DNA of 14,610 bases from QQUD01 sp039029915 (GCA_039029915.1 JBCCFD010000170.1:1-14610), one strand, 5' to 3'; shown: positions 1 to 7,771, numbered from the stretch's first letter. A program made the numbers and translations. Notes: generated from the sequence alone by a model not told the origin.

Positions 1-543
1 CTTTACTCTGATTGGGGTGGCACGACCACCGCGGACCGCGTCGATTGGCGCGAAATGGTTGAAGAAGGGCTGCAAGAAGGCTGGTACGAAATCCAGTTTG
101 GGGATGTGGATTGGGTTGAACAAGATGGCAACGGCCGCTTATCACTCAATCTACAGGGCAAAGGCAACATTATTCGAGAAACAACGCTAAATGCGGACTT
201 TATCATCGATGCCACCGGCTTGGATTCTAACGTGCGCTCCAACGCCCTCTTAGATGATCTGATTGAGACGTACGATTTGCCCCTTAACAGTCAAGGACGC
301 TTTGAAATCAATCCCTGTTTTGAACTTGAAATGATGCGGAATGGAAACGGCCGTGTTTACGCCAGCGGCGTTATCACTTTGGGCAGTCACTACGCCCCAG
401 TAGATAGCTTCTTAGGCTTACAGTACGCCGCCCTGCAATCCGTTGACGATTTAACCCACATCAATGCGCCCAATGTGCGTCATATCAATGGCGTGCGGTC
501 CCTATCACAGTGGACGCGTTGGGCCGTAGGAGCAAGACCATGA
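1..543 (+). CDS. FAD/NAD(P)-binding oxidoreductase, C-terminal part (5' end outside window)
   Basis: The reading frame is open from base 1 and ends at TGA 541-543, so this is the last 180 residues of a longer protein. Visible hallmarks are a beta strand running into NADFIIDATGLDSNVR, which resembles the D-A-T-G loop of FAD/NAD(P)-binding monooxygenases and pyridine-nucleotide oxidoreductases (SidA/IucD-like or general FAD-dependent oxidoreductases). A later segment reads GRVYASGVITLGSHYAPVD followed by SFLGLQYAAL, the usual late strand-glycine-helix that closes an FAD domain and reports a cofactor-bound oxidoreductase. The substrate cannot be read from this fragment. The stop overlaps the start of the next gene (ATGA), so the two are probably co-translated. 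The family assignment is from motif style only; the N-terminal dinucleotide-binding GxGxxG lies outside the window. Confidence 0.65.
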   Translation, partial: LYSDWGGTTTADRVDWREMVEEGLQEGWYEIQFGDVDWVEQDGNGRLSLNLQGKGNIIRETTLNADFIIDATGLDSNVRSNALLDDLIETYDLPLNSQGRFEINPCFELEMMRNGNGRVYASGVITLGSHYAPVDSFLGLQYAALQSVDDLTHINAPNVRHINGVRSLSQWTRWAVGARP

Positions 544-944
544 CCCCCACTTTATCAGGCCGTTGGCAAAGCCGTCTCTTATTACTTGGTTCCCTTGGAG
601 CCCTTATTTCCTTTGGCTTTGCCCTTATCTTTAATTCGGTAATCCCATTGATTTTATTAGCAGTTGTTATTTTTCTAGGACTTATTTGGGATATTTTTTA
701 TGACAAAATTCAGCAGAGACGATGGGACCACGATTGGCCGCCAGCGTTCCAACTGCTGGCAGGTGTTTTTGAAGGACTGTTTATTTTTGGCCTCCTTCAG
801 ATTGTGCCGCTTCCCGGAATACCGAATGCTTTTCAATTTTGGGCGCACTATACCGCCGTTTGGGTGGTTACTTTTTTGGCCTCTCAAAGCGTGATGCGCC
901 TCTTTTTCCCACGCTGGCGCTTTAATGGCGGCGTTTGGTTATAG
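540..944 (+). CDS. Small multi-spanning membrane protein of unknown function
   Basis: This is a 134-residue very hydrophobic protein that I do not recognise as a named family. It has about four predicted membrane segments: two in the N-terminal third (around residues 11-47, a long hydrophobic stretch broken by SVIP), one around residues 70-87 (AFQLLAGVFEGLFIFGLLQ), and one around residues 102-120. A charged stretch, KIQQRRWDHDW, separates the two halves. The start at ATG 540 is chosen because GGAG at 529-532 sits 7 bases upstream and the ATG overlaps the stop of the preceding oxidoreductase as ATGA. An upstream in-frame ATG at 510 has no such support. The tight coupling suggests it is a membrane partner or anchor for the oxidoreductase, but that is inference. 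Confidence 0.75.
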   Translation: MTPTLSGRWQSRLLLLGSLGALISFGFALIFNSVIPLILLAVVIFLGLIWDIFYDKIQQRRWDHDWPPAFQLLAGVFEGLFIFGLLQIVPLPGIPNAFQFWAHYTAVWVVTFLASQSVMRLFFPRWRFNGGVWL

Positions 945-953
945 ATGTGGTTG

Positions 954-987
954 GCATGGGCGCATATTCTGACTTGGGCGCCCATGC
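954..987. other. Strong hairpin between membrane protein and kinase genes
   Basis: Perfect 10-bp inverted repeat GCATGGGCGC (954-963) and GCGCCCATGC (978-987) with a 14-base loop. It lies 9 bases after the stop of the membrane protein gene and 25 bases before the kinase start. No T-run follows, so it is not a classical intrinsic terminator. It could be an attenuator, an mRNA-processing or stabilising stem, or a barrier separating expression of the kinase from the upstream pair. Confidence 0.6.
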
Positions 988-1012
988 TCAGCCCATCATC
1001 GGAGACTTAAAC

Positions 1013-2566
1013 ATGAACACAATCGCAAATTACACAATCGTGAAAAAAATTGGCAGTGGGGCAACCTCAACTGTTTACTTAGCAAAAGATAACCAAAATA
1101 ACGAAGTCGCTGTCAAAGTTTTAAGTGAAGAACTTAGCGGCAATGAAAAGGCGCGGGCTCGGTTTTTTAGAGAAATTGAGATGCTTGAAAATCTCGATCA
1201 CCCCGGTATTGTGCCCGTTTTAAACCACGGTGAGGCCAACGGCCGTTTATTTATCGTCATGCCAGTTTTGGGAGGTGGTTCAGTACGCACCGCGCTCAAC
1301 GATGGCCCCCTTTCTCTCGTAGAATCTATCGCGATTCTCAACCAAATCGCTAATGCGATCGATACCGCCCATGCCCAAAATATCCTCCATCGGGACATCA
1401 AACCGCACAACATCATTTTGGATGAAAATGGGAAGGCGTGCCTATCCGACTTCGGTATTGCCCGCCTTATTGACCGGCAGGGAAAAACCCAAACGATCAC
1501 CCTCGTAGGTACACCTGAATTTATGGCTCCAGAGCAAATTGTAGATGGCAAACTCACCCCTCAAACTGATATTTATCAGTTAGGCGTAACGCTGTTTCAA
1601 ATGCTAACGGGGCAATATCCATATAGCGGAACACCGCTGCACATCATGTCTCAACAGCTAAATCAAGCGGTGCCTTCAGTGGTGGCGTTGCGCCCCGAGT
1701 TACCCGCTGCTGTTGATTACGTGGTGGCCCGAGCCATGTCAAAAGAACCGACTGAGCGTTACAGTTCCGCGAACCAACTTGTTCAGGCGTTAACACTGGC
1801 TGCTGAAGGGGGGGATTTTACGATGGTAATGCCCCCTGCTTTGAATGCAATTTGGCCGGCAACAACGGCCGTTTCCCCAAAAGAGCCGACAATCGTTGAG
1901 CTACCAGCGGCGGCACCAGAAGAGGCTGAAGCCACTCATTTCCTGAGAAATGGCCTGGTATTTCTGACAGGATTCGCGCTTATATTTGCGCTGGCCTTCT
2001 TCCTGATTGATGGTAACTTGGTCAATCGTACCTTTAATCGGCTGGTAGATAATTTTGGCGATGGAAATACGGCCTTTATCGAAGACACCACTGAAGCTCC
2101 TGAAGTCGCCACGGATCCTGAGACGGTGGAGCCACTGGTGGCGGTTGAAGATACGGCCGTTGGCAGCGATGACGCTGCCGAAACAGAGGCTGAGCCGCTA
2201 GATTCACCCGCTGAAGCACCCGCTGAAGCACCAGCCGATGTAGCAGAGGATAACGATGCCGACGATGACAATGGCGGCAACGGCATTGGTGATGTGAATA
2301 ACGGTAACGGCGACGGTAACGACAATAACGGCGACGGTAATGGAAACAATGGCGGCAACGGCAACGGTAATGGCAATGGGGGTGGCAATGGAAACAATGG
2401 CGGTAACGGCGGTGGTGGCAATGGCAACGGTGGTGGCAACGGCGGTGGCGGCAATGGGGGCGGCGGCAATGGGGGTAACGGCGGCGGTGGCGGCAATGGC
2501 AATGGCGGTGGTAATGGCAACGGCGGCAATGGGGGCGGCAACGGTGGAGGTGGGGGTGGTAACTAA
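1013..2566 (+). CDS. Membrane-anchored eukaryotic-like Ser/Thr protein kinase with Asn/Gly-rich C-terminal tail
   Basis: 517-residue PknB-like kinase that transfers phosphate from ATP to Ser/Thr of proteins. The catalytic domain covers about residues 9-275: glycine loop GSGATSTV from G14, ATP-anchoring K35 (VAVKV), catalytic loop HRDIKPHN with D128, metal-binding DFG with D146, activation-segment end APEQ, and DIYQLGVTLFQMLTG. All key residues are intact, so it should be active. One membrane segment follows at about 314-335, then an acidic Ala/Pro/Glu spacer to about 419, then nearly 100 residues made almost only of Gly and Asn to the C-terminus. The expected topology is a cytoplasmic kinase and an outside tail. 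No PASTA or other known sensor domain is visible. The start at ATG 1013 is supported by GGAG at 1001-1004 with 8-base spacing; the frame is open upstream to 935 but lacks a ribosome site. It lies 68 bases after the membrane protein gene. Confidence 0.93.
   Translation: MNTIANYTIVKKIGSGATSTVYLAKDNQNNEVAVKVLSEELSGNEKARARFFREIEMLENLDHPGIVPVLNHGEANGRLFIVMPVLGGGSVRTALNDGPLSLVESIAILNQIANAIDTAHAQNILHRDIKPHNIILDENGKACLSDFGIARLIDRQGKTQTITLVGTPEFMAPEQIVDGKLTPQTDIYQLGVTLFQMLTGQYPYSGTPLHIMSQQLNQAVPSVVALRPELPAAVDYVVARAMSKEPTERYSSANQLVQALTLAAEGGDFTMVMPPALNAIWPATTAVSPKEPTIVELPAAAPEEAEATHFLRNGLVFLTGFALIFALAFFLIDGNLVNRTFNRLVDNFGDGNTAFIEDTTEAPEVATDPETVEPLVAVEDTAVGSDDAAETEAEPLDSPAEAPAEAPADVAEDNDADDDNGGNGIGDVNNGNGDGNDNNGDGNGNNGGNGNGNGNGGGNGNNGGNGGGGNGNGGGNGGGGNGGGGNGGNGGGGGNGNGGGNGNGGNGGGNGGGGGGN
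2270..2563 (+). repeat. Degenerate GGN/AAY tandem repeat encoding the kinase Gly/Asn tail
   Basis: Low-complexity DNA built from short units such as GGCGGCAACGGC, GGTAATGGC and GGGGGCGGC, encoding only Gly and Asn apart from a few Asp, Ile and Val near its start. Codons within units vary (AAC/AAT; GGC/GGT/GGG/GGA), so the peptide composition rather than one DNA unit is conserved. This suggests selection on the protein as well as slippage-driven expansion. The complementary strand reads as a long polyproline frame, which is an artefact. Confidence 0.85.
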
Positions 2567-2872
2567 TTGATCATAAAAATATTTGATTGGTGAATGAAAA
2601 ACAATTAACTGAGTTGGACCTGACTGTTAAAAAACGGTCAGGTTCTTTGGTATCTATAAAAGTCTCTACATTCATCGTGTCACCATGTGACCCAATGGCA
2701 AAAAGAGACCCCAAAAGAATCGCCAGAGGATATTGAACCCTACTGGTAGTACCGACGGCTCTGAACCGTCTAGTCTAGTTTGAGTCGCTGGCGGGGGCGT
2801 TTCATGTTAGCGTTCGATTAACCCCATATGGATGTAACCCAATCTGCAAGCAATCTCATTCATAATATAAGC
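2567..2872. other. Gene-free stretch between kinase and TPR gene
   Basis: About 300 bases without a convincing gene. It holds a terminator-like hairpin (2618-2650, listed separately), a 13-bp dyad GTCAC-CAT-GTGAC at 2679-2691, and a small stem GACGG/CCGTC at 2754-2770 inside a stretch reading GGTAGTACCGACGGCTC. That stretch resembles short dispersed palindromes but occurs once here. The 45 bases before ATG 2873 are in frame with the TPR gene (alternative ATG 2828). I see no further coding potential. Confidence 0.6.
2618..2650 (+). terminator. Putative transcription terminator after the kinase gene
   Basis: Inverted repeat ACCTGACTGTT (2618-2628) and AACGGTCAGGT (2633-2643): 11 pairs including one G-U, with a 4-base A loop, followed by TCTTT. 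The stem is strong but the T-run is short, so it is an imperfect intrinsic terminator. It lies 51 bases after the kinase stop, which suits a 3' end for that transcript. Confidence 0.6.
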
Positions 2873-3391
2873 ATGAAAAAATGGTGGCCTTTTGGCAAAA
2901 ATGACAGTAACAAAAAAGATGAAGCCCTCTTTTTAGAACAAGAAACTGAACTGCGGCAGCGGTTTGATGATGCGCTAGCCAATGGACATCCGCGCCAGCA
3001 GTTGCTATATCAGATTGAACAAGAGTCTGTGAAGTTGGAGCGTGAGGCAGAAACGGCCGTTAATAAAGCCAAGCTGCGCGCGTATGATCTGCTGTACAGT
3101 GAAATTCGGCCTAGTATGCTGGCCAACTTAACCAACGGCAAGAATTTTGAAATGGCCGGGCAAGTCGACGATGCTATTCGCTGTTATCAAGCCGCCATCG
3201 ACGATCAAGTCTCCACCCGTTTCCCCTACGAGCATCTTCGCGTCATTTACCGCCAGCGACAGCAGGAAGACCAGGCGCTAAACGTCTGTCAAGCTGCGCT
3301 TAAGAACCCTTATCTGAGCGAAAAAGACCGAGCGCATTTCCAAAATTGGTCCGAGAAGATTGAGGCGTTTTTAGGGGCGAGTGCCGCTTAA
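2873..3391 (+). CDS. Small tetratricopeptide-repeat (TPR) protein
   Basis: 172-residue soluble, strongly helical, charged protein. The N-terminus is MKKWWPFGKN followed by a Lys/Asp-rich linker. Residues about 18-75 look like a long helix or coiled coil (EQETELRQRFDDAL and later EQESVKLEREAE). Residues about 91-110 (FEMAGQVDDAIRCYQAAID) match a TPR helix pair, with a second degenerate repeat around 117-145 (YEHLRVIYRQRQQEDQALNV). TPRs mediate protein-protein contacts, so an adaptor role is likely; the partner is unknown. The start at ATG 2873 is preferred over in-frame ATG 2828 because MKKWWPFGK looks like a natural N-terminus. Neither has a Shine-Dalgarno sequence. A TAATAT-like box about 7 bases before 2873 could give a leaderless message, which is speculative. 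The gene runs convergently towards the ABC exporter genes. Confidence 0.75.
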   Translation: MKKWWPFGKNDSNKKDEALFLEQETELRQRFDDALANGHPRQQLLYQIEQESVKLEREAETAVNKAKLRAYDLLYSEIRPSMLANLTNGKNFEMAGQVDDAIRCYQAAIDDQVSTRFPYEHLRVIYRQRQQEDQALNVCQAALKNPYLSEKDRAHFQNWSEKIEAFLGASAA

Positions 3392-3455
3392 TGGAAAACG
3401 GCCGTCCTAATCATTTACTGCTGAATTGATGAATGAATAACAGATAACGGAGAGA

Positions 3456-5210
3456 CTATTTGTTTTGCTGTTGGTTGATGAGATTGGCGTATGCGCCATC
3501 AGCCGCCATCAGCACGTCGTGGCTACCTTGCTCCACAATTCCCCTATCCCCAATCACCACAATATTATCCGCATGCCGAATCGTTGACAGACGGTGCGCA
3601 ATCACAAAGGCGGTGCGCCCTTCGAGTAGCTCATCGATCGCTTCCTGCACCAGCTGCTCCGTGCGCGTGTCGATGTTGGCCGTGGCCTCATCAAAAATAA
3701 GCAAGCGCGGGTCGGCTAAAATGGCGCGGGCGATGCACAATAGCTGCCTTTGCCCTTGGCTAACCGATTTACCGGAGGCGGAAAGCGGTGTGTCGTACCC
3801 TTCTGGCAGGGCTGAAATAAACTCATGGGCGCGGGCCGCTTTGGCCGCATCTACCATTTCTTCATCACTAGCATCGGGACGGCCGTATTTGATATTATTC
3901 CCAATCGTGTCGGCAAAAAGGAAACTGCTTTGGGGCACCTCGCCGAGCTGCTCGCGCAGGCTGTGCACCTGCACATCCCGCACATCATGCCCGTCGATAT
4001 TGACGCTTCCCCGATGCACATCATAAAAACGGCCGATTAAATTGACCACCGTGCTTTTGCCAGCGCCGGTTTCTCCTACGAGCGCAACGGTTTGCCCCGC
4101 TTTAACGTTCAGCGAAAAGCCGTCCAAGATCATGGTGCTTGGCACATAGCCAAAGGCGATATCGTTAAACTGCACGTCTCCCACCACATCGGGCAGGGAT
4201 ACGGCCGTGTCCCGATCAACAATCTCAGGCGGCGTATCAAACAGTTCAAAGACCCGCTCGCTGGCAGCAAAAGCGGCCTGCATTTGGGTATAAAGCTGTG
4301 AAATTTGCTGAACGGGGCGGAAAAACTGTTGGGCATAGGTCAAAAATGCCACCACCGTGCCGACTGTCACCGAGCCATTAAACGCTAAAAAGCCGCCATA
4401 CCCTGCCACCAAAACGGTTGCCAAGGTGGACAGCACATCAATCGTTGGGGCAAATGCTGACGTGATGCTGGAGGCATAAATGTTGGCGTCTCGATTGGCA
4501 GCGTTGTCTTCTTGGAACTCAGCAATATCTAGGGCGGTGCGGGCAAAAGATTGGGATTCGCGCACCATGCTGAGGCTGCTCTCAATATCTGCGGATAGAT
4601 TGCCGAGCGTTTGCCGCGTTTCCCGAAAAGCAACCCGCGAACGGGCTGAAAAGTAAAATGTTGCCACGATCATCACGGGCAGAATGAGAATGGTGACCAA
4701 GGCGAGCTGAACGTTGAGCAGCAGCATGGCAATCAGCAACGCAATCAGCGAGAAAATGGAGCCCAACGATTGGACCAGTGACTGTGAAAAAAGATTGCCG
4801 ATGGTATCGGTGTCGTTGACGAGCCGACTCATCAAATCACCGGCTTCATTTTCAAAATAGTAGTTAAGAGATAGCTTTTGTAGATGACTAAAGATGCCGC
4901 TCCGCAGCTTGAGCAAAATGCGCTGGGCTAAGGTGGCCATAAAGCGAATTTGGCCGACAAACCCGAGCCAGCTAACCAAATAAACGGCCAGCAAGGTGAG
5001 CATGGTTCGAGACAATCCGCTTAAATCACCTGCGGCAATGTATTGATCAATGGCTTGCCCAATGAGGGTCGGGCCAAACGCTTGCCCCACCGTGAATAAA
5101 ACAAGCATGACCAACGTCCCCAAGAGTAGCGTGGTTTCGCCCTGCATGTAGGTCAGCAAGCGCCTCACGATTTGCCAATCTGACTGTGTTTTGCGGCTGT
5201 TTTCTTCCAT
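3456..5210 (-). CDS. ABC exporter half-transporter, catalytically competent subunit
   Basis: 584-residue type IV (MsbA/Sav1866-like) exporter half: six membrane helices in about residues 20-305, then a nucleotide-binding domain. Walker A is GETGAGKST (379-387), Q-loop Q427, signature VSQGQ (483-487), Walker B LLIFDE with catalytic E508, and switch H539 (VIAHRLST). The non-canonical signature (SQGQ instead of SGGQ) together with an intact Glu and His is the pattern of the TM288-type subunit in heterodimeric exporters (TM287/288, BmrCD, LmrCD). Its partner is encoded immediately upstream, 69 bases away, on the same strand. Together they should move hydrophobic compounds, lipids or drugs out of the cell using ATP; the substrate is unknown. 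No clear Shine-Dalgarno precedes ATG 5210, so translation may depend on coupling or a weak site. Confidence 0.94.
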   Translation of the reverse strand: MEENSRKTQSDWQIVRRLLTYMQGETTLLLGTLVMLVLFTVGQAFGPTLIGQAIDQYIAAGDLSGLSRTMLTLLAVYLVSWLGFVGQIRFMATLAQRILLKLRSGIFSHLQKLSLNYYFENEAGDLMSRLVNDTDTIGNLFSQSLVQSLGSIFSLIALLIAMLLLNVQLALVTILILPVMIVATFYFSARSRVAFRETRQTLGNLSADIESSLSMVRESQSFARTALDIAEFQEDNAANRDANIYASSITSAFAPTIDVLSTLATVLVAGYGGFLAFNGSVTVGTVVAFLTYAQQFFRPVQQISQLYTQMQAAFAASERVFELFDTPPEIVDRDTAVSLPDVVGDVQFNDIAFGYVPSTMILDGFSLNVKAGQTVALVGETGAGKSTVVNLIGRFYDVHRGSVNIDGHDVRDVQVHSLREQLGEVPQSSFLFADTIGNNIKYGRPDASDEEMVDAAKAARAHEFISALPEGYDTPLSASGKSVSQGQRQLLCIARAILADPRLLIFDEATANIDTRTEQLVQEAIDELLEGRTAFVIAHRLSTIRHADNIVVIGDRGIVEQGSHDVLMAADGAYANLINQQQNK

Positions 5211-5228
5211 AAGATTTATCTACGAAAA

Positions 5229-5252
5229 GAGATGCGTGATGAGATGCGTAAT
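5229..5252. repeat. 12-bp tandem duplication between the two exporter genes
   Basis: GAGATGCGTGAT (5229-5240) is followed directly by GAGATGCGTAAT (5241-5252), one mismatch. It lies in the 69-base gap between the two exporter genes, upstream of the ATG of the downstream gene. Function unknown; similar short wordy repeats lie in other gaps of this window. Confidence 0.7.
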
Positions 5253-5279
5253 GATTCCTCTATTCTCTGGTCTCTTTTC

Positions 5280-7010
5280 TTAACTCGCTTCCAACTGCGA
5301 ATGGACAATGTCTGCATAATAAGGTGAACTTTTTAGCAGTTCTTTGTGAGTGCCTTGGGCAATAATACGGCCGTTATCAATCACCAAAATTAAGGTGGCC
5401 TCACGCACCGTTGAGATGCGCTGGGCAATAATAAAAGCGGTTAGTTTCGTCAGAAACGGCCGTAGCGCTTGGCGTAGTTTCACCTCAGTTTCAGCATCAA
5501 CCGCACTCATCGAATCATCAAAAATAAGCATACTGGGTTGAACTAAGAGCGTTCGGGCAATCGCCACCCGCTGACGCTGCCCACCGCTAAGTGATGAGCC
5601 CCCTTCCCCCACATCCGTGTCGTATTGGTTGGGTAAGGTGATGATGAAATCATGCGCTTGCGCGATTCTGGCCGCTTCTTCAACCTCTTCTTGGGTGGCC
5701 TCCGGCTTGCCGTACCGAATATTGTCCCGAATTGACCCTTTCATAAGCTGCACATTTTGCAAACAAATGCCAATTTCATGCCGCAGGGAATCCAAATCGA
5801 ATTGGCGCACATCTTTGCCGTCAATGGTGACGCTCCCCTCGGTGACATCATAAAATCGGGGCAGTAAATTGACGATAGAGCTTTTGCCGCTGCCGGTGGG
5901 GCCTAGCAAAGCGATGGTGTCTCCCGGCTTGGCTTCAAAGCTGATGTCGTAGAGGGTGCCTTGGGCAATGCCCGGATAGTGGAAATGGACGTCGTTAAAT
6001 CGAATGTGCCCTTTGGTATTATCAGTGATCTGAATTGGATTGGCTGGATTTTTGATCTCTTCAACCGCATCGAGCACTTCAAATATCCGGCTCCCAGACG
6101 CCTGAGCGCGAGCCAGCTGCTGTGAAATCATGCCTAACTGAAAGATAGGCTGCACCAAATAGGTCAGATAGCTGTTAAACGCCACTAAGGTTCCAAGTGA
6201 TAAGGCTTCACTGACGACCCGACTGCCCCCATACCAAATGACAATCAGTGTGGCGATGTTGGCCATTAAGAAGACGGTGGGAAAGCCGGTTGAGAAAACT
6301 TTGATGACGTTGATGTTTTCGTTATAAAGCTGTTGATTTTGGGCGGTGTATTTGGCGAGTTCGCGAGATTCGGCCGTGAACCCTTTGATGACGCGCACCC
6401 CCTCGATATTTTCTTGGAGGACGTTATTGAGTAACCCTAGATTTTTCTGAACCCGACCAAAGAGCGGACCCATCTGCCCAAAAATGTAGGCGAAGATGCC
6501 AATAATGACCGGAATGACAGAAACGGCCGCTAATGCCAATCGCCAATCGGTGAGAAACAGGATGGCGGCACTGCCGATGAATGTAATCAACGCTGAAATA
6601 AGCTGCAGAATACCTTGAGCAAAGAAATTGCGTACGCCCTCTACGTCTGAGGTGGTGCGGGTCATGAGCTGGCCGACGTTGTGGGTGTCGTGATAGGAGA
6701 AAGAGAGGTTTTCAAGCTTGGTAAAGACCTCATTGCGCAGGTCATATGCTACCCCCTGTGATGATGTCTCAGCCCAGTAAGCGTTGGTGTAGTTAAAAAT
6801 GCCTCGCACAATGGCCACCACAAGCAAGCCAATCGTGGCGGCGATGATGCCGTTCCAATCCTGGGCTTCAATCCCATCATCAATGAGCTGTTGGATAAGC
6901 TGGGGGGTGTACAGGTTGGTGGCCGTGACGATTAGCATCGACACAAATGCCCCAATTGCCAACCCAAGATAGGGTCTCATGTAGGTTAAGCCACGCTGGA
7001 TTACCTGCAT
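5280..7010 (-). CDS. ABC exporter half-transporter, degenerate-site subunit
   Basis: 576-residue partner of the exporter half encoded just downstream. Six membrane helices in about residues 12-300, then a nucleotide-binding domain with Walker A GPTGSGKSS (370-378), Q-loop Q418, and canonical signature LSGGQ (474-478). Walker B reads MLIFDD, so Asp499 replaces the catalytic Glu, and the switch reads IIAQRIST, so Gln530 replaces His. This subunit cannot form a normal hydrolytic site from its own Walker motifs but supplies the good LSGGQ to the partner's site. This is the known asymmetry of TM287/288-type exporters. GAGGAG at 7022-7027 lies 11 bases upstream of ATG 7010, slightly long but credible. 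It is first of the exporter pair in transcription order and follows the rhomboid gene after 107 bases. Confidence 0.94.
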   Translation of the reverse strand: MQVIQRGLTYMRPYLGLAIGAFVSMLIVTATNLYTPQLIQQLIDDGIEAQDWNGIIAATIGLLVVAIVRGIFNYTNAYWAETSSQGVAYDLRNEVFTKLENLSFSYHDTHNVGQLMTRTTSDVEGVRNFFAQGILQLISALITFIGSAAILFLTDWRLALAAVSVIPVIIGIFAYIFGQMGPLFGRVQKNLGLLNNVLQENIEGVRVIKGFTAESRELAKYTAQNQQLYNENINVIKVFSTGFPTVFLMANIATLIVIWYGGSRVVSEALSLGTLVAFNSYLTYLVQPIFQLGMISQQLARAQASGSRIFEVLDAVEEIKNPANPIQITDNTKGHIRFNDVHFHYPGIAQGTLYDISFEAKPGDTIALLGPTGSGKSSIVNLLPRFYDVTEGSVTIDGKDVRQFDLDSLRHEIGICLQNVQLMKGSIRDNIRYGKPEATQEEVEEAARIAQAHDFIITLPNQYDTDVGEGGSSLSGGQRQRVAIARTLLVQPSMLIFDDSMSAVDAETEVKLRQALRPFLTKLTAFIIAQRISTVREATLILVIDNGRIIAQGTHKELLKSSPYYADIVHSQLEAS

Positions 7011-7086
7011 AGGGTCTGTTTCTCCTCAGGAATCTTGAAGCTGAAATAACAGCCTTGATAAATTTACCTGAGGTGGGGCATTTAGC

Positions 7087-7109
7087 AAACTACCGATTTG
7101 GGTAGGTTT
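7087..7109. other. Weak hairpin in the rhomboid-exporter gap
   Basis: AAACTACC (7087-7094) pairs with GGTAGGTTT (7101-7109) with one bulged base and a 6-base loop. On the minus strand it follows the rhomboid stop by 8 bases, and only TTT plus no T-run follows. It may be a partial terminator or processing stem between rhomboid and exporter messages; support is weak. Confidence 0.3.
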
Positions 7110-7117
7110 TATGACTG

Positions 7118-7771
7118 TTAAATGACCTCTTCATCCTGAGAGCGAATCACAATTTGATCCTCAACAGACAAAGTCGGCGCTGGGGCTGGCATTCGTCCTA
7201 AAAGATAAGCGGCCGTTCCACCACCAACAAACCCAAAGAGATGGGATTGCCAAGAAATACCGTCGTTGCGTGGAAAAACGCCAAAAATCATTCCACCGTA
7301 CATAAAGATGACAACCACAGCCAGCACAAACGCCTGTAAACTTCGTTCAAAGTAGGCGATGGCTAACAAGAAGCCAAAGTAGCCAAACACGAGCCCGCTA
7401 GCGCCGATGTGAACCGTGGCTCGAGGGGCAATAAGCCACGTGCCTAAGCCAGCTATCAAAATGGTGATTAGTGAAATCATTAAAAAATTGGAGAGCTTGC
7501 GCGTACTTAAAATAAACCAGCCCAGCACCAACAAAGGAATGGTGTTTGACATCAGGTGGCCAAATCCACCGTGTAAAAATGGGGCAAATAAAATACCGAA
7601 TAATCCGTCGATCGAACGGGGACGGACGCCAAAGCCGTCGAGCCCTCCCTGAAAAATAAACCGATCAACGATTTCAAGTGTCCATAAAAATGCGATAAAC
7701 CCGCCTAGTACAATCAACTGCATACGAGCGGTTTGTTTTAGCTGTTGCCAATAAGTTGAGTTTTCAAGCAT
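7118..7771 (-). CDS. Rhomboid-family intramembrane serine protease
   Basis: 217-residue integral membrane protein with about six hydrophobic segments. It carries the rhomboid hallmarks: an HGGFGHLMSN segment with N76 (oxyanion-stabilising Asn of family members), GASG with nucleophile S125, and catalytic-dyad H177 in WQSHLFGFVGG. These proteases cut transmembrane helices of other proteins within the membrane; the substrate is unknown. The C-terminal 25 residues are hydrophilic and acidic (SVEDQIVIRSQDEEV) and probably cytoplasmic. The start ATG 7771 has GAGGAAA just upstream on the minus strand, ending about 2 bases before the ATG (AGAGGAAACC-ATG), a good ribosome site. It is first in a minus-strand series with the exporter genes and divergent from moeA. 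Confidence 0.92.
   Translation of the reverse strand: MLENSTYWQQLKQTARMQLIVLGGFIAFLWTLEIVDRFIFQGGLDGFGVRPRSIDGLFGILFAPFLHGGFGHLMSNTIPLLVLGWFILSTRKLSNFLMISLITILIAGLGTWLIAPRATVHIGASGLVFGYFGFLLAIAYFERSLQAFVLAVVVIFMYGGMIFGVFPRNDGISWQSHLFGFVGGGTAAYLLGRMPAPAPTLSVEDQIVIRSQDEEVI

Noticed and set aside
510..539. ATG 510 as start of the small membrane protein
   Set aside because: ATG 540 overlaps the upstream stop as ATGA and has a properly spaced GGAG; ATG 510 has neither.
935..1012. Upstream start for the kinase at 935
   Set aside because: It runs over a strong hairpin, has no Shine-Dalgarno, and adds no family-typical residues; ATG 1013 has GGAG 8 bases upstream.
1936..2541. Long proline-rich reading frame on the minus strand
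   Set aside because: It is the exact complement of the kinase Gly/Asn tail, and its proline runs are only the reverse reading of GGN codons.
2340..2570. Met/Ala/Val-rich frame on the plus strand
   Set aside because: A frame-shifted reading of the same low-complexity tail; no ribosome site or family features.
2754..2770. tRNA-like or riboswitch-like structure upstream of the TPR gene
   Set aside because: Only a 5-bp stem with a 7-base loop is visible; no cloverleaf or conserved riboswitch core was found.
3460..5853. Plus-strand frames opposite the ABC exporter genes
   Set aside because: They are shadows of well-supported minus-strand exporter coding sequence with intact family motifs.
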